A stretch of 64,000 nt of DNA from Aestuariibacter salexigens DSM 15300 (GCF_000429145.1 NZ_KE386852.1:110408-174407), one strand, 5' to 3'. Shown: positions 45,318 to 54,301, counted from the stretch's first letter. Notes: generated by a model from the letters alone, not told the origin. Translations and numbers: made by a program.

Positions 45318-47780
45318 TTACACGTCCTGCTTCCAGGGCATGGTACGCAATACGTCAGCAAACACGCCGGCGGCCGTCACCGCTGCCCCTGCTCCATAGC
45401 CGCGAATAACGAAGGGGATAGGCGTGTAATAATGGCTATGAATTGCCAACGCATTTTCACCATCTTTAATGGCATACAGCGGATGCTCAGCGCCCACCGC
45501 CTGAATGGACACTTTACAGGTACCATTCTGTATCTGGCCTACATAGCGTAACACTTTACCTTGTTGTTTGGCTGCTGATACTTTTTGCTGATAAACATCA
45601 TCCAACTCACCAAGTTTCGCCATAAACTCATCAACCGTGCCGGTGGCGTCAAAGTCATCAGGTAGCACCGATTCAATTTCAATATCTGATAATTCCAGAT
45701 TGATGTTGGCTTCACGGGCCATGATAAGCAATTTTCGCGCAACGTCCATGCCACTGAGATCATCTCTGGGGTCTGGCTCTGTAAACCCGTTAGTTTTAGC
45801 TATGCTGGTTGCTTCTGACAGACTTAGTCCTTCATCAAGCTTGCCAAACACAAATGATAATGACCCGGATAGTATGCCCTCAAAGCGGATCAGCTCATCG
45901 CCGGCATCAATCAGTTTCTGCAGGTTGTCAATGACTGGCAACCCTGCCCCAACTGTCGTTTCGTACAAAAACTGACGTGACGTTTGCAGCGCGGTGTCGC
46001 GCAACTGCTGGTAATAAGCCAGATTACTGGTATTGGCCTTTTTATTTGGCGTTACTACGTGAAACCCGGCCGACATCATCTCAGCATACTGACTGGCAAT
46101 GTAATCGTTACTGGTGCAGTCCACAATGACAGGATTGATAAGGCTGTTGGCATTGACAAAGTCTCGCAAAGCCTGCAACGACCAGTCCTGTTCAGCTTGC
46201 GCCAGTGCCTGTCGCCAATCGTTGGTAAGATCTATACCGCCCTGCTGCAGCAGCAACTTGCGGCTGTTAGCAATACCATACACCTTGAGGTTGATGTTAC
46301 GTTCATTAAGCGCCGCCTGCTGTTTGGCCATTTGCGCCAACAACTCTCCGCCTACGGTGCCACAGCCTATCAGAAACACATCAATGCTGTGACGCTGGGA
46401 GAAAAAATTCTGGTGCACCACCTTCACCGCTTCTTTTGCTTTTCGACTTTCAATCACTGTAGAAATAGACCGCTCTGATGAACCTTGCGCAATGGCAACA
46501 TTATTGACTCTGGCTTGTGCCAGAGAACTGAAAAACTTGGCTGCGAGGCCTTTATGATGGCGCATACCATCGCCCACCAGGGTAACAATTGCCAATTCAT
46601 GGCGTACCTCGATCGGATCGAGTAACTGGTTAGCCAGTTCCAGCGCAAAAGCGTCCTCCAGAAGGACCTTTGCTCGGTTGGCATCGCGACTGTGGATACA
46701 AAAACTGATGCTGTACTCTGATGAGCTTTGCGTGATCAGACTGATCGAGATATTGGCGTTAGACATCACCTCAAACACGCGACTGGCCATCCCAACCATG
46801 CCTTTCATGCCTGGTCCCGCGACGTTGAACATCGTCATGTCATCAAGGTGTGAGATCCCTTTAACACTGGTCCACTTATCACTCTTCTCGTTACTGATGA
46901 GCGTGCCCGGCGCATCAGGGTTGAGAGTATTTCGAATAAGACAGGGAATATGATGTTGGGCAATGGGGCCAATCGTTTTGGGGTGTAACACTTTCGCCCC
47001 GAAGTAAGACAGTTCCATAGCCTCCTGGTAGGTCAGCTTATCAAGCAGCACCGCGCCTTCCACCTGATTCGGATCGGCATTATACACACCGTCAACGTCC
47101 GTCCAGATTTCACAACATTGCGCATCAATACAGGCTGCCAGAATCGCTGCTGAGTAGTCTGAACCATTGCGCCCCAGGGTGACTTTCTCGCCGTCGGCGT
47201 TTGCCGCCACAAAGCCCGGCATAATCAGCACCTGCTCGCCAGACACATCGACATCGGTAAAGCGCGACTTACTGACGGCAACGTCTGCAATACTGTCCAG
47301 ATACTCACCTTCAGCTAACACATAATCGACCGGGTCGATAATTCGATTATTTACATCGCGGGCACTGAGCATCTGGCTGAAAATATTAACGCTGACATAC
47401 TCACCCAAGCTAAGAATGCCGGCAGAAACGCCATCAGGCGCGGTACTCAGCAGCGCTATGCCCTCAAGTTGACGGGTTAACTCTGCTAGTTTGCTATCGA
47501 CCAGCGCGGTTAACGCCTGGCTATCAAACCCCTCGAGTCGGGCGGCCAGATCGTCAACAATGCCGTGCAGCGTCATGCCCAGTTTGGCCAGAAGTTCACC
47601 AAAATCTTTACCAGATGCAGCCTGCTCGGTAAGCAATGAAAGTGCGTTGGTTACCCCTTTAGGGGCTGATAAAACCACTGCCGCACCATCGGTTTGATGG
47701 CTGGCCATACTGATTTCCATGACGCGCATGTAACGAGTTGCGTCGGCCAGGGAGGATCCACCAAACTTCATGACTTTCAT
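45318..47780 (-). CDS. thrA: Bifunctional aspartokinase / homoserine dehydrogenase
   Basis: An 820-residue fused enzyme catalysing the first and third steps of the threonine/methionine branch. The aspartokinase starts MKVMKFGGSSLADATRYM and includes LGRNGSDYSAAILAACIDA. Two ACT-type regulatory segments follow (MASRVFEVMSNANISISLIT and VGDGMRHHKGLAAKFFSSLA). Homoserine dehydrogenase begins near residue 465 (DVFLIGCGTVGGELLAQMAK) with VTPNKKANTSNLAYYQQLRD. The overall length equals E. coli ThrA. AGGAGCTGGAA precedes the ATG. It is headed by an attenuator and MetJ-box-like sites. Confidence 0.98.
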   Translation of the reverse strand: MKVMKFGGSSLADATRYMRVMEISMASHQTDGAAVVLSAPKGVTNALSLLTEQAASGKDFGELLAKLGMTLHGIVDDLAARLEGFDSQALTALVDSKLAELTRQLEGIALLSTAPDGVSAGILSLGEYVSVNIFSQMLSARDVNNRIIDPVDYVLAEGEYLDSIADVAVSKSRFTDVDVSGEQVLIMPGFVAANADGEKVTLGRNGSDYSAAILAACIDAQCCEIWTDVDGVYNADPNQVEGAVLLDKLTYQEAMELSYFGAKVLHPKTIGPIAQHHIPCLIRNTLNPDAPGTLISNEKSDKWTSVKGISHLDDMTMFNVAGPGMKGMVGMASRVFEVMSNANISISLITQSSSEYSISFCIHSRDANRAKVLLEDAFALELANQLLDPIEVRHELAIVTLVGDGMRHHKGLAAKFFSSLAQARVNNVAIAQGSSERSISTVIESRKAKEAVKVVHQNFFSQRHSIDVFLIGCGTVGGELLAQMAKQQAALNERNINLKVYGIANSRKLLLQQGGIDLTNDWRQALAQAEQDWSLQALRDFVNANSLINPVIVDCTSNDYIASQYAEMMSAGFHVVTPNKKANTSNLAYYQQLRDTALQTSRQFLYETTVGAGLPVIDNLQKLIDAGDELIRFEGILSGSLSFVFGKLDEGLSLSEATSIAKTNGFTEPDPRDDLSGMDVARKLLIMAREANINLELSDIEIESVLPDDFDATGTVDEFMAKLGELDDVYQQKVSAAKQQGKVLRYVGQIQNGTCKVSIQAVGAEHPLYAIKDGENALAIHSHYYTPIPFVIRGYGAGAAVTAAGVFADVLRTMPWKQDV

Positions 47781-47832
47781 TTCCAGCTCCTAGGTATTCA
47801 TCTGTCTGACGCTGGTGCGTCGGTCCTTAAAA

Positions 47833-47861
47833 ACAAAAAAGCCCGCTTGTTGAGGGCGGGC
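47833..47861 (-). terminator. Attenuator terminator of the thr operon
   Basis: On the minus strand GCCCGC (47861-47856) pairs with GCGGGC (47846-47841), followed by TTTTTTGTTTTT: a terminator between leader ORF and thrA. Its 5' arm (CCGCCCTC) is exactly complementary to GAGGGCGG at the end of the leader ORF, which allows a competing antiterminator. The leader itself can fold CCCTCA with TGAGGG. Confidence 0.9.
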
Positions 47862-47888
47862 TTAGGTATCATTTGCGTTGCGCACTCT

Positions 47889-47951
47889 CTACCGGCCGCC
47901 CTCACTGAGGGTGGTCATAATCATGCCGGTGGTGCGAATCATCTTTTTCAT
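47889..47951 (-). CDS. thrL: thr operon leader peptide, Met/Ile/Thr-rich
   Basis: A 20-residue leader peptide: MKKMIRTTGMIMTTLSEGGR. It has four Thr, two Ile and four Met besides the start, with MIMTT just before the sequence that folds as the protector arm. Ribosome stalling at these codons would mask CCCTCA, free GAGGGCGG and prevent terminator formation, the classic attenuation scheme. E. coli ThrL is Thr/Ile-rich; the clustered Met codons differ. No strong ribosome-binding site is visible; support comes from the attenuator geometry and position. Confidence 0.85.
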   Translation of the reverse strand: MKKMIRTTGMIMTTLSEGGR

Positions 47952-47970
47952 GTCAGTCAATGTGCCGAAT

Positions 47971-47986
47971 AGACGTCTAGATGTCA
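47971..47986 (-). promoter_or_regulatory. Tandem MetJ boxes upstream of the thr leader
   Basis: AGACGTCT (8/8 to consensus, 47971-47978) is immediately followed by AGATGTCA (6/8, 47979-47986), two adjacent 8-bp MetJ boxes. A TTGACA (-35-like, 47987-47982 on the minus strand) overlaps them, about 31-36 bp before the leader start; the matching -10 (CACATT) is weak. The same operator type precedes metK in this window. MetJ control of the thr operon is inferred. Confidence 0.65.
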
Positions 47987-48000
47987 ATATGAATTTTGGA

Positions 48001-49005
48001 CTAATTACTTACGGGGCGCATTTTAATCAACATATCAGCCAGCTCGCTCGCAAACACGACTTGATATAAGTGAGCTGTGCTGTCGGTCCGAACATACTGA
48101 CTTTGTGGATGCATGGCGGCAAGCTGGCGATAATACTGCTCGCCGTCTTCTTTCCATGCCTGCAAGCCGGCAGTCGTCTCAGGGTCATTACTGGCATTAA
48201 TGTAACCCTGTTCAAAATCAGTATCGATCACGGTCACCGGTACGTTGGCTGGCCACTTTAGCTGCGCGGCAGCATTGAGATCATCGCCATAGCGAGCAAT
48301 TTCTTTAAATAGGTTTTGCTGATTGACTACTTTCCGTCGAGCGCTAAGTAGCTTATCGAAATAGGCAATATCAAAGATCTGATCGTTGCCAAGTAAGCCT
48401 TCTACCAACTGTCTGTCCGCCGCGTTCTTTTGTTCTACTCTGCTGGTATATTTTCCTTCACCGATGTATTCAAGGTAAGCAGTAAGATTTTCCTTGAATG
48501 GGGCAGCATCTGATTTATATCTCGCGATTGAAAACGGACTTAACACATCCGGATCGATTAGCACGACCTGATTGATGCGCGAATGTGATTGTGGATGATT
48601 AAGCATGATTTGCATGGAGATGTTACTGCTTGCAAACGCCACCACCGTCGCATTAGAAATGTTGAGCTGAGTGAATAGTCCGGCCAGGTCCTCGGCAAAT
48701 CTTGCGTAGCCCACCTGCGCGTCAGGCACTGCGTTGATAAGACCTGACCTGTCTACGGCAATGACCCGAAAATGTTGTGCCAGGCGTGGTGCCAGCGCGG
48801 CATACCATGCCGTATCTGAATGCCAGGTATCCACCGGCCCGGAAAGTAACACTAACCAGGGCAGCGAGCTTTGCGAGTCACCATCCATCCAGCTCGCAAC
48901 GTGCAACTGTTGCCCATTTACTTCATATATTGATGATGTAGCCGTCGGATGTGCCGCGCATGCAAGGCTAACGCAGGCAAACAAACAGGCCAGCGCCTTG
49001 ACCAT
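48001..49005 (-). CDS. Exported alpha/beta hydrolase-like protein with altered nucleophile elbow
   Basis: A 334-residue alpha/beta-hydrolase fold protein with signal peptide MVKALACLFACVSLACAA. The oxyanion region LPWLVLLSGPVDTWHSDTAW, RVIAVDRSGL and the end His in DSTAHLYQVVF fit the fold. The nucleophile elbow, usually GxSxG, reads VVAFASSNIS (residues 121-130), with neither glycine present, so Ser126 or Ser127 may act or activity may be lost. It starts 2 bp after the response-regulator stop and ends about 50 bp before the thr leader. Substrate unknown. Confidence 0.8.
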   Translation of the reverse strand: MVKALACLFACVSLACAAHPTATSSIYEVNGQQLHVASWMDGDSQSSLPWLVLLSGPVDTWHSDTAWYAALAPRLAQHFRVIAVDRSGLINAVPDAQVGYARFAEDLAGLFTQLNISNATVVAFASSNISMQIMLNHPQSHSRINQVVLIDPDVLSPFSIARYKSDAAPFKENLTAYLEYIGEGKYTSRVEQKNAADRQLVEGLLGNDQIFDIAYFDKLLSARRKVVNQQNLFKEIARYGDDLNAAAQLKWPANVPVTVIDTDFEQGYINASNDPETTAGLQAWKEDGEQYYRQLAAMHPQSQYVRTDSTAHLYQVVFASELADMLIKMRPVSN

Positions 49006-49007
49006 TT

Positions 49008-49373
49008 TTAATACAGACCAAACTGTTTAAGTACCTGGGTCAGCCGAGACTCATCTACTGGTTTAGAAATAAAGTCGAGCGCCCCAAGTGCCATCACGCG
49101 TTCTCGCATCTGTGGTTGCACATCACCGGATATCACAATTACGAACACCTCAATACATTTCTGCTTAATGTGGTGCAAAACCTCCAGTCCGTCCATGACT
49201 GGCATGGTGAGATCCAGAAATAATAAGGCGAAATGCTGATTATTAAGTAAATCCAGTGCCTGTTGTCCATTATCGGCGGTGTGCAGCTCACAGGCAAAGT
49301 CTGAGGGTAAACTCTTTTTAACCATCCGTTGGGCCAGCGAAGAGTCATCGCAAATTAATACGGGAAATGTCAC
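49008..49373 (-). CDS. Single-domain response regulator (CheY-like)
   Basis: A 121-residue receiver domain without an output domain: acidic pocket in LICDDSSLAQRM, phosphoacceptor Asp54 in LFLDLTMPVMDG, conserved Ser and Lys in VISGDVQ and DFISKPVDES. The chosen GTG start has AAGGACG 6 nt upstream; the frame is open about 100 codons further but that part does not resemble protein. It is coupled to the hydrolase gene (2-bp gap). Partner kinase unknown; the orphan kinases of this window are possible but unproven. Confidence 0.88.
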   Translation of the reverse strand: MTFPVLICDDSSLAQRMVKKSLPSDFACELHTADNGQQALDLLNNQHFALLFLDLTMPVMDGLEVLHHIKQKCIEVFVIVISGDVQPQMRERVMALGALDFISKPVDESRLTQVLKQFGLY

Positions 49374-49451
49374 GCATCGTCCTTTTTTATTATTGTTATC
49401 AACCAAATTGTGTGAAGCTAATGCCATTCTGTTGAGCGTTGGAAGCATAAC

Positions 49452-51194
49452 GTGGCTGAACATGACATTGCTCAAAAGGTAGCCTATCAGATAATCAGTG
49501 GCTTTGACAAAAGCTACCGCTGGTATAGCCGTATTACGCGAGGCGCGCAGGAGCGCTTTGAACAGGCACAGTGGGCTGCAACACATCAGGCTGTTAAAGA
49601 ACGTATTGCCATCTATGAGCAAAGTTTGGCCGATGTGGTTGCTGAGATATATCAACAAATTTTCCCGCATCAGCAAGACATGGCGTTTTGGCAGTCACTC
49701 AAACAGCACTACGCTAAATTGCTTGATAACCATCCACAGTTTGAGCTTGCGGAAACCTTTCTTAATTCGGTCATCGGCAGAGTCTTCCGCCATCAGAAAA
49801 TAGATGATTCAGTGATGTTTGTGCTGCCCAGTCGGTGTTTTTTACCCGGTCAGGATCGTGACAAAGTGATCTTCAGTTTCGACACTACCGGCACTGTTCG
49901 TGACATGTATGAGCAAATCTTTCACACCTACCGTTTCAATGTGCCATTCGAAGACAAACAACGCGATATTCAAAACCTTGATGCAAGGCTGCGCGAGCGA
50001 CTTAATCGTGAACAGTTGGCCAGCGTTACTGCGGTGGAAATTCTTAAACCGGTTTTCTACCGTGGCAAAGCCGCTTACTTAATCGGGCATATTTGTATGC
50101 CCTGTGAGACCCTGCCGTTTGTCATCGCGTTGCAAATGTCTGAGCAGCGTCAGTTGTTTGTTGATGCACTACTTACCGACCGTAAAGACTTAAGCGTCAT
50201 CTTTGGTTTTGCACGCTCCTATTTCATGGCGGATACCCAATATCCGGCGGAAATCGTGGCCTTTCTTCAAACGCTGCTGCCCAATAAAAAACACTTTGAA
50301 CTGTATATGGCATTGGGCTTCTATAAACATGGTAAAACCGTTTTTTACCGAAATTTTCTGCAACACCTGCAGGAAAGCGACGATAAATTCGAGGCAGCGC
50401 CCGGAATCAGAGGCCTTGTCATGGCCGTCTTTCACCTGCCCTCTTACGGTGTGGTGTTCAAAATCATCAAGGATGAATTTGCCGAGAGTAAGAAAATCAC
50501 TCGCGAGCACGTTAAGGAATGCTACAAGCTGGTAAAGATGTCGGACCGCGTTGGACGCATGGCCGACACCCATGAATATGTCAATTTTACCCTGCCCCGT
50601 GAACGTATATCCGACGATCTGCTCGACGAACTTCTCGCAACGTGCGCCAGTAGTATAGAGATTAACGGTGACGAGGTTGTCATTAAGCACCTGTATATTG
50701 AGCGCAAAATGACGCCTTTAAACCTTTATCTGCAGCAGGAGCAGGATGGGGAAAAAATTCGCCACGCACTCGATGAGCTGGGTCTATGTATCAAACAAAT
50801 CGCGTTGGCCAACATATTTCCGGGCGACATGTTGCATAAGAATTTTGGTATCACAAAGCACGGTCGTGTGATTTTTTATGACTATGATGAAATTTGCTTT
50901 ATGCACCAAAGAAACTTCCGTGAGTTACCAAAATCTGACGATCCCTATGCCTTAGACACCCTGTCGGTTGCGCCGGACGACGTATTTCCCGAGCAGTTTG
51001 AGCATTTTATTGTAGGTAAACGGGAGTTCAAAGACATACTCAAATCACTACATCCTGAGCTGATGCAGCCTGATTATTGGCGCGATATTCAGCGCCGCGT
51101 TGCGGCGGGGGAAATTCAGAACTTCACGCCTTATGCTTCTTGCAAACGTTTTGACCGCGGCGTTAGTGAGAAGGTTACAGCGTCACATGATTGA
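49452..51194 (+). CDS. aceK: Isocitrate dehydrogenase kinase/phosphatase AceK
   Basis: A 580-residue bifunctional kinase/phosphatase that switches isocitrate dehydrogenase off or on to send carbon into the glyoxylate shunt. The N-terminus IAQKVAYQIISGFDKSYRWY, the ATP-binding APGIRGLVMAVFHLPSYGVV (316-335) and the catalytic-loop region HKNFGITKHGRVIFYDYDEI are close to E. coli AceK. It starts at a GTG with GGAAG 7 nt upstream. aceB and aceA are not adjacent, unlike in E. coli. Its 3' end overlaps the convergent MAPEG gene by 20 bp. Confidence 0.97.
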   Translation: MAEHDIAQKVAYQIISGFDKSYRWYSRITRGAQERFEQAQWAATHQAVKERIAIYEQSLADVVAEIYQQIFPHQQDMAFWQSLKQHYAKLLDNHPQFELAETFLNSVIGRVFRHQKIDDSVMFVLPSRCFLPGQDRDKVIFSFDTTGTVRDMYEQIFHTYRFNVPFEDKQRDIQNLDARLRERLNREQLASVTAVEILKPVFYRGKAAYLIGHICMPCETLPFVIALQMSEQRQLFVDALLTDRKDLSVIFGFARSYFMADTQYPAEIVAFLQTLLPNKKHFELYMALGFYKHGKTVFYRNFLQHLQESDDKFEAAPGIRGLVMAVFHLPSYGVVFKIIKDEFAESKKITREHVKECYKLVKMSDRVGRMADTHEYVNFTLPRERISDDLLDELLATCASSIEINGDEVVIKHLYIERKMTPLNLYLQQEQDGEKIRHALDELGLCIKQIALANIFPGDMLHKNFGITKHGRVIFYDYDEICFMHQRNFRELPKSDDPYALDTLSVAPDDVFPEQFEHFIVGKREFKDILKSLHPELMQPDYWRDIQRRVAAGEIQNFTPYASCKRFDRGVSEKVTASHD

Positions 51195-51585
51195 TCGCCT
51201 GGATCAGCAGCGCCAGCGAACAGGCAAAACCGACTACCCACGCCAGGCTCCGAAGCTTGTCCTGGTCAATCCAGTAACACAGGCAATAACACAGCCTCGC
51301 CACCACAAAAATGATAGCAAGAGTGGCACTGGTATCGCTTACCGCATTGAGTGCCAACAATGCCAGTACTCCTGGCGTAAATAACGTAATCGCTTCAAAG
51401 CAATTTTCATGACACGCCTTGGCACGCGCACCAAACCCGGTTAAGGAGGCCTGCTGAGCACGCGGATGACGATTGTCATAGCCCCCTGCACGATGCATAG
51501 CGACGATCAGAGGCAACTTTGCCAACATGGGCATGACTACGGTAATCAATAAACAACTTAACAATACGCTCATATCAACACTCAC
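51175..51585 (-). CDS. MAPEG family membrane protein
   Basis: A 136-residue membrane protein with four helices. The core GARAKACHENCFEAITLFTP is the MAPEG signature (membrane-associated eicosanoid/glutathione metabolism family). Bacterial members are poorly characterised; some are glutathione transferases. It overlaps the upstream membrane-protein gene by 4 bp, and its stop lies inside the aceK end on the other strand. Confidence 0.85.
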   Translation of the reverse strand: MSVDMSVLLSCLLITVVMPMLAKLPLIVAMHRAGGYDNRHPRAQQASLTGFGARAKACHENCFEAITLFTPGVLALLALNAVSDTSATLAIIFVVARLCYCLCYWIDQDKLRSLAWVVGFACSLALLIQAINHVTL

Positions 51586-51905
51586 TTCTGCCGACGCTTC
51601 AACACGCTTATTAATCCTTTATGCAACAGCCTGCCATACCAGTAACGATGAATAAACGACATTCCAAACAACACACCACCGACCACGATGGGAACCAGCC
51701 AATATGCCTTCTGCAGCAGCACGATACTGGATATCGTTATCAGAAATACGGTGATCAGCTCCAGCAACCAGAATACCGTGCTGTAAACATTTAATCCCAA
51801 CACCACAAAGGCCTCATGACGTGCTTCATGCAGCAGTTCACGCTGCAGCTCATGCTCCAACGCTTTGATTTCCGTAAAGTAATCGAGATACGCTTCGATG
51901 CGCAT
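51582..51905 (-). CDS. Small membrane protein with two helices, unknown
   Basis: A 107-residue protein: an amphipathic N-terminal part (YLDYFTEIKALEHELQRELL), then two membrane helices (about residues 38-62 and 66-86) and a basic end. The ATG at 51905 has GGTGA 6 nt upstream; a GTG ten codons earlier is also in frame. It is coupled to the MAPEG gene by a 4-bp overlap. No family recognised. Confidence 0.65.
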   Translation of the reverse strand: MRIEAYLDYFTEIKALEHELQRELLHEARHEAFVVLGLNVYSTVFWLLELITVFLITISSIVLLQKAYWLVPIVVGGVLFGMSFIHRYWYGRLLHKGLISVLKRRQK

Positions 51906-52004
51906 GGTTATCACCGCTATGTTATTGTCAACCACCCTGAAATTATGCCAGTCTAAACCAGAATTTTTAACTTGCAGCTTGTTTGACTGTATTTGCTGGG
52001 AAAA

Positions 52005-53294
52005 ATGATGGGGTTAAAGCGCGACATAGGCATGATTGGCGCATCAATGCTGGTGTTAAACGGATTGATAGGTGCCGGCATTTTTGCATTGCCAGCCAGA
52101 ATGGCTGACGCATTGGGAGACTTCAGTCCTTATGTGTTTTTAATGTTTGGCGCGCTGATGCTGACTATCGTATGGTGTTTTGCCAGTCTGTCATCTCATT
52201 TCAGTCAGACTGGCGGTCCCGTGCTCTATGCCCAACAGGCATTCGGCAACGCCGTAGGTTTTCAAACCGGTTGGTTGTTTTATCTTGCCAGGGCAACCGC
52301 TATCGCAGCCAACGCACATGTGCTGTTTCTGTACGCGAGTTATTTGTTTCCAGAGGTGACTCAGGGGTATCAGGATGATGTGCTGATCATCGTTATTTGT
52401 CTGATCCTGACTTTAGTCAATCTGATAGGCGTAAAACGCTCCGTTGGTTTTCTGGATGGCCTGACCGTCCTCAAACTCACACCGCTGTTCGGTTTGGTGG
52501 GGTATGGCCTGCTGACGGCAGATGTAGATCCGACCATCACTGAAGTCCCGCAGCTTGATGCGCTTGGCGCAGGGGCGATTTTAACGCTGTATGCCCTGAT
52601 TGGTTTCGAGACGGCAGTCGTGACCACAGGCGAAACAGAGAAGCCTAAACACACGCTTCCCATCGCACTAATGGCGACGGTAATTGCCACCTCTATTTTG
52701 TATTTTATTGTGCAACTTGCGTATATCAACGTGATGGAGACCTGGGTGGTCGATGGCACGCCGATGATTGCCTTTGCGCAAACACTTGCCGGAGAGTGGG
52801 GGGCGCTGATCATGGCACTGGCTGCGGTATTTTCAATTGCCGCAAACTTACTTGCCAATATGATTAGCACCTCAAGACTGACGTTTGCCATGGCGCAAGA
52901 AGGTTCACTGCCGGGTTGGTTTGGTCATGTCAGCGCCCGTTTTTCAACGCCTGATAACTCCATTATTACCTTAGGTGTTTTCGCCTGCGTATTGTCGCTG
53001 ACCGGCGGATTTGTTTGGTTAGCCGTTGTGAGCGTGCTGGCCAGATTAACGGTTTATGCGGTGTGTATACTTGCATTGATGCGGTTACGTAAGGAGCGGC
53101 AGTGGTCTGCCCCGCGCAACACATTTATGCATCTGATGTGGCGTATCGTGCCCTGGATTGCACTGCTGGTATGTATTGGCGCAGCCAGCCAGTCATCCGC
53201 TCAGGCTATATTGATGTTGGTTGCTCTGCTTGTTGCCGGTATTTTGTTGTACTGGTTAAATAAGCGCTTTACGTCAGTGTCTCATCAAGAATAA
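52005..53294 (+). CDS. APC-superfamily amino-acid permease (YjeH-like)
   Basis: A 429-residue transporter with about 12 membrane helices. The first helix has the unwound glycine motif GLIGAGIFALPARMADALGD typical of APC amino-acid permeases; ALIGFETAVVTTGETEKPKH is the conserved helix-6/loop region. It resembles E. coli YjeH (a methionine/branched-chain exporter), but substrate and direction cannot be told by sequence alone. Two adjacent ATGs (52005 and 52008) follow GGGA. The DUF4870 gene follows 12 bp downstream. Confidence 0.9.
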   Translation: MMGLKRDIGMIGASMLVLNGLIGAGIFALPARMADALGDFSPYVFLMFGALMLTIVWCFASLSSHFSQTGGPVLYAQQAFGNAVGFQTGWLFYLARATAIAANAHVLFLYASYLFPEVTQGYQDDVLIIVICLILTLVNLIGVKRSVGFLDGLTVLKLTPLFGLVGYGLLTADVDPTITEVPQLDALGAGAILTLYALIGFETAVVTTGETEKPKHTLPIALMATVIATSILYFIVQLAYINVMETWVVDGTPMIAFAQTLAGEWGALIMALAAVFSIAANLLANMISTSRLTFAMAQEGSLPGWFGHVSARFSTPDNSIITLGVFACVLSLTGGFVWLAVVSVLARLTVYAVCILALMRLRKERQWSAPRNTFMHLMWRIVPWIALLVCIGAASQSSAQAILMLVALLVAGILLYWLNKRFTSVSHQE

Positions 53295-53306
53295 GGAATA
53301 TGATTA

Positions 53307-53648
53307 ATGACTCAATCAGACAATGGAACCATAACTACCGCCAAAGTCATTTACGTGCTCTACCTCATCAGCATCGTGTCGGGGATAACCGGTGTAATTG
53401 GCGTAGTAATGGCTTATGTCTACAGAGATGACGCCCCTGCGTGGCTGCGCAGTCACTTTCGCTGGCAGATCCGCACCTTTTGGATAGGTGCAGGCATGCT
53501 GATTTTGGGCACTATATTTTCCATCGTGCTAATTGGCTGGCTACTCATCGCCTTCTGGGTGATCTGGCTGATCATTCGCTGTGTCAAAGGCTTGCGTGCC
53601 GTCGACCAGCAACAACCGTGTCAGGACGTAGAAACCTGGCTGTTCTGA
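53307..53648 (+). CDS. DUF4870-like membrane protein
   Basis: A 113-residue membrane protein with three helices. The conserved pieces DDAPAWLRSHFRWQIRTFWI and VIWLIIRCVKGLRAVDQQQP match the DUF4870 (Tic20-like) pattern. Function unknown. AAGGAAT precedes the ATG. It follows the permease by 12 bp and ends before a strong hairpin. Confidence 0.8.
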   Translation: MTQSDNGTITTAKVIYVLYLISIVSGITGVIGVVMAYVYRDDAPAWLRSHFRWQIRTFWIGAGMLILGTIFSIVLIGWLLIAFWVIWLIIRCVKGLRAVDQQQPCQDVETWLF

Positions 53649-53653
53649 TAGAG

Positions 53654-53681
53654 ACAGAAGCCGCCTGATGGCGGCCTCTGT
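53654..53681. terminator. Hairpin between convergent genes
   Basis: GCCGCC (53660-53665), loop TGAT, GGCGGC (53670-53675), extended by ACAGA/TCTGT across one mismatch. It lies between the DUF4870 gene and the convergent secreted-protein gene. No T-tract is evident. Confidence 0.6.
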
Positions 53682-53692
53682 GGCAGAAAGGC

Positions 53693-54256
53693 TTATCGTT
53701 TTACATCAATGGCGGACTGAATCTTGTCAAGCTCCTCCTGAGTGAACTGCCCACGCTCAATAAGCTTGACGATAGCGTCTGTGTGTCCGGTTAGCACGCC
53801 ATCCTCATCTCCAACAATAATGTGTTTACGAATTTGATGGTCTCCGTTTACGAATTCAAATTCCATATCCACATCGCCATGCACCATGGTATTGACAGAC
53901 TCTCCATCACCTTTATTTATCACCATGACTTTTTTGGCATTGTGTCCATTGAACTGTAGGTCTCCACTCAGCATGTGCCTGGTACCACTAAGTGCCTGCA
54001 TCAGCGTTTCTCGGGTTTCCTCATCCAGACCACTCAATCTGGATTCAAGCAATACCGGATCGGCGACCTCATCCTGTGTGAGGGTCAGCACTTCCTCAAT
54101 GCCATCATGCTCAACCATGACTTTAACATCTTGATCTTTCATTGAACGGATTTCGATGACCTTACGCTGAATGTCATCATCGGCGAGGACTGCCCCCGCG
54201 CCCATTAATGCAGCAAATACGGCACCCGCAAGTAAATTTTTGGCTAAACCTTGCAT
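53693..54256 (-). CDS. Secreted protein, unknown, opposite an NtrC-type system
   Basis: A 187-residue periplasmic protein with signal peptide NLLAGAVFAALMGAGAVLAD. The mature part is acidic (IEIRSMKDQDVKVMVEHDGI, GDVDMEFEFVNGDHQIRKHI) and ends with a short helical segment (GQFTQEELDKIQSAIDVKR). No family recognised. The ATG at 54256 has AGGAGA 7 nt upstream. A sigma-54-like element lies about 46 bp upstream and paired GATATC-centred repeats further up, so it is a plausible target of the divergent NtrC-type two-component system. Confidence 0.8.
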   Translation of the reverse strand: MQGLAKNLLAGAVFAALMGAGAVLADDDIQRKVIEIRSMKDQDVKVMVEHDGIEEVLTLTQDEVADPVLLESRLSGLDEETRETLMQALSGTRHMLSGDLQFNGHNAKKVMVINKGDGESVNTMVHGDVDMEFEFVNGDHQIRKHIIVGDEDGVLTGHTDAIVKLIERGQFTQEELDKIQSAIDVKR

Positions 54257-54301
54257 TATCTTTCTCCTGTTTGGGTTATTGAAGGTTCTCACGGTTACAT
54301 T

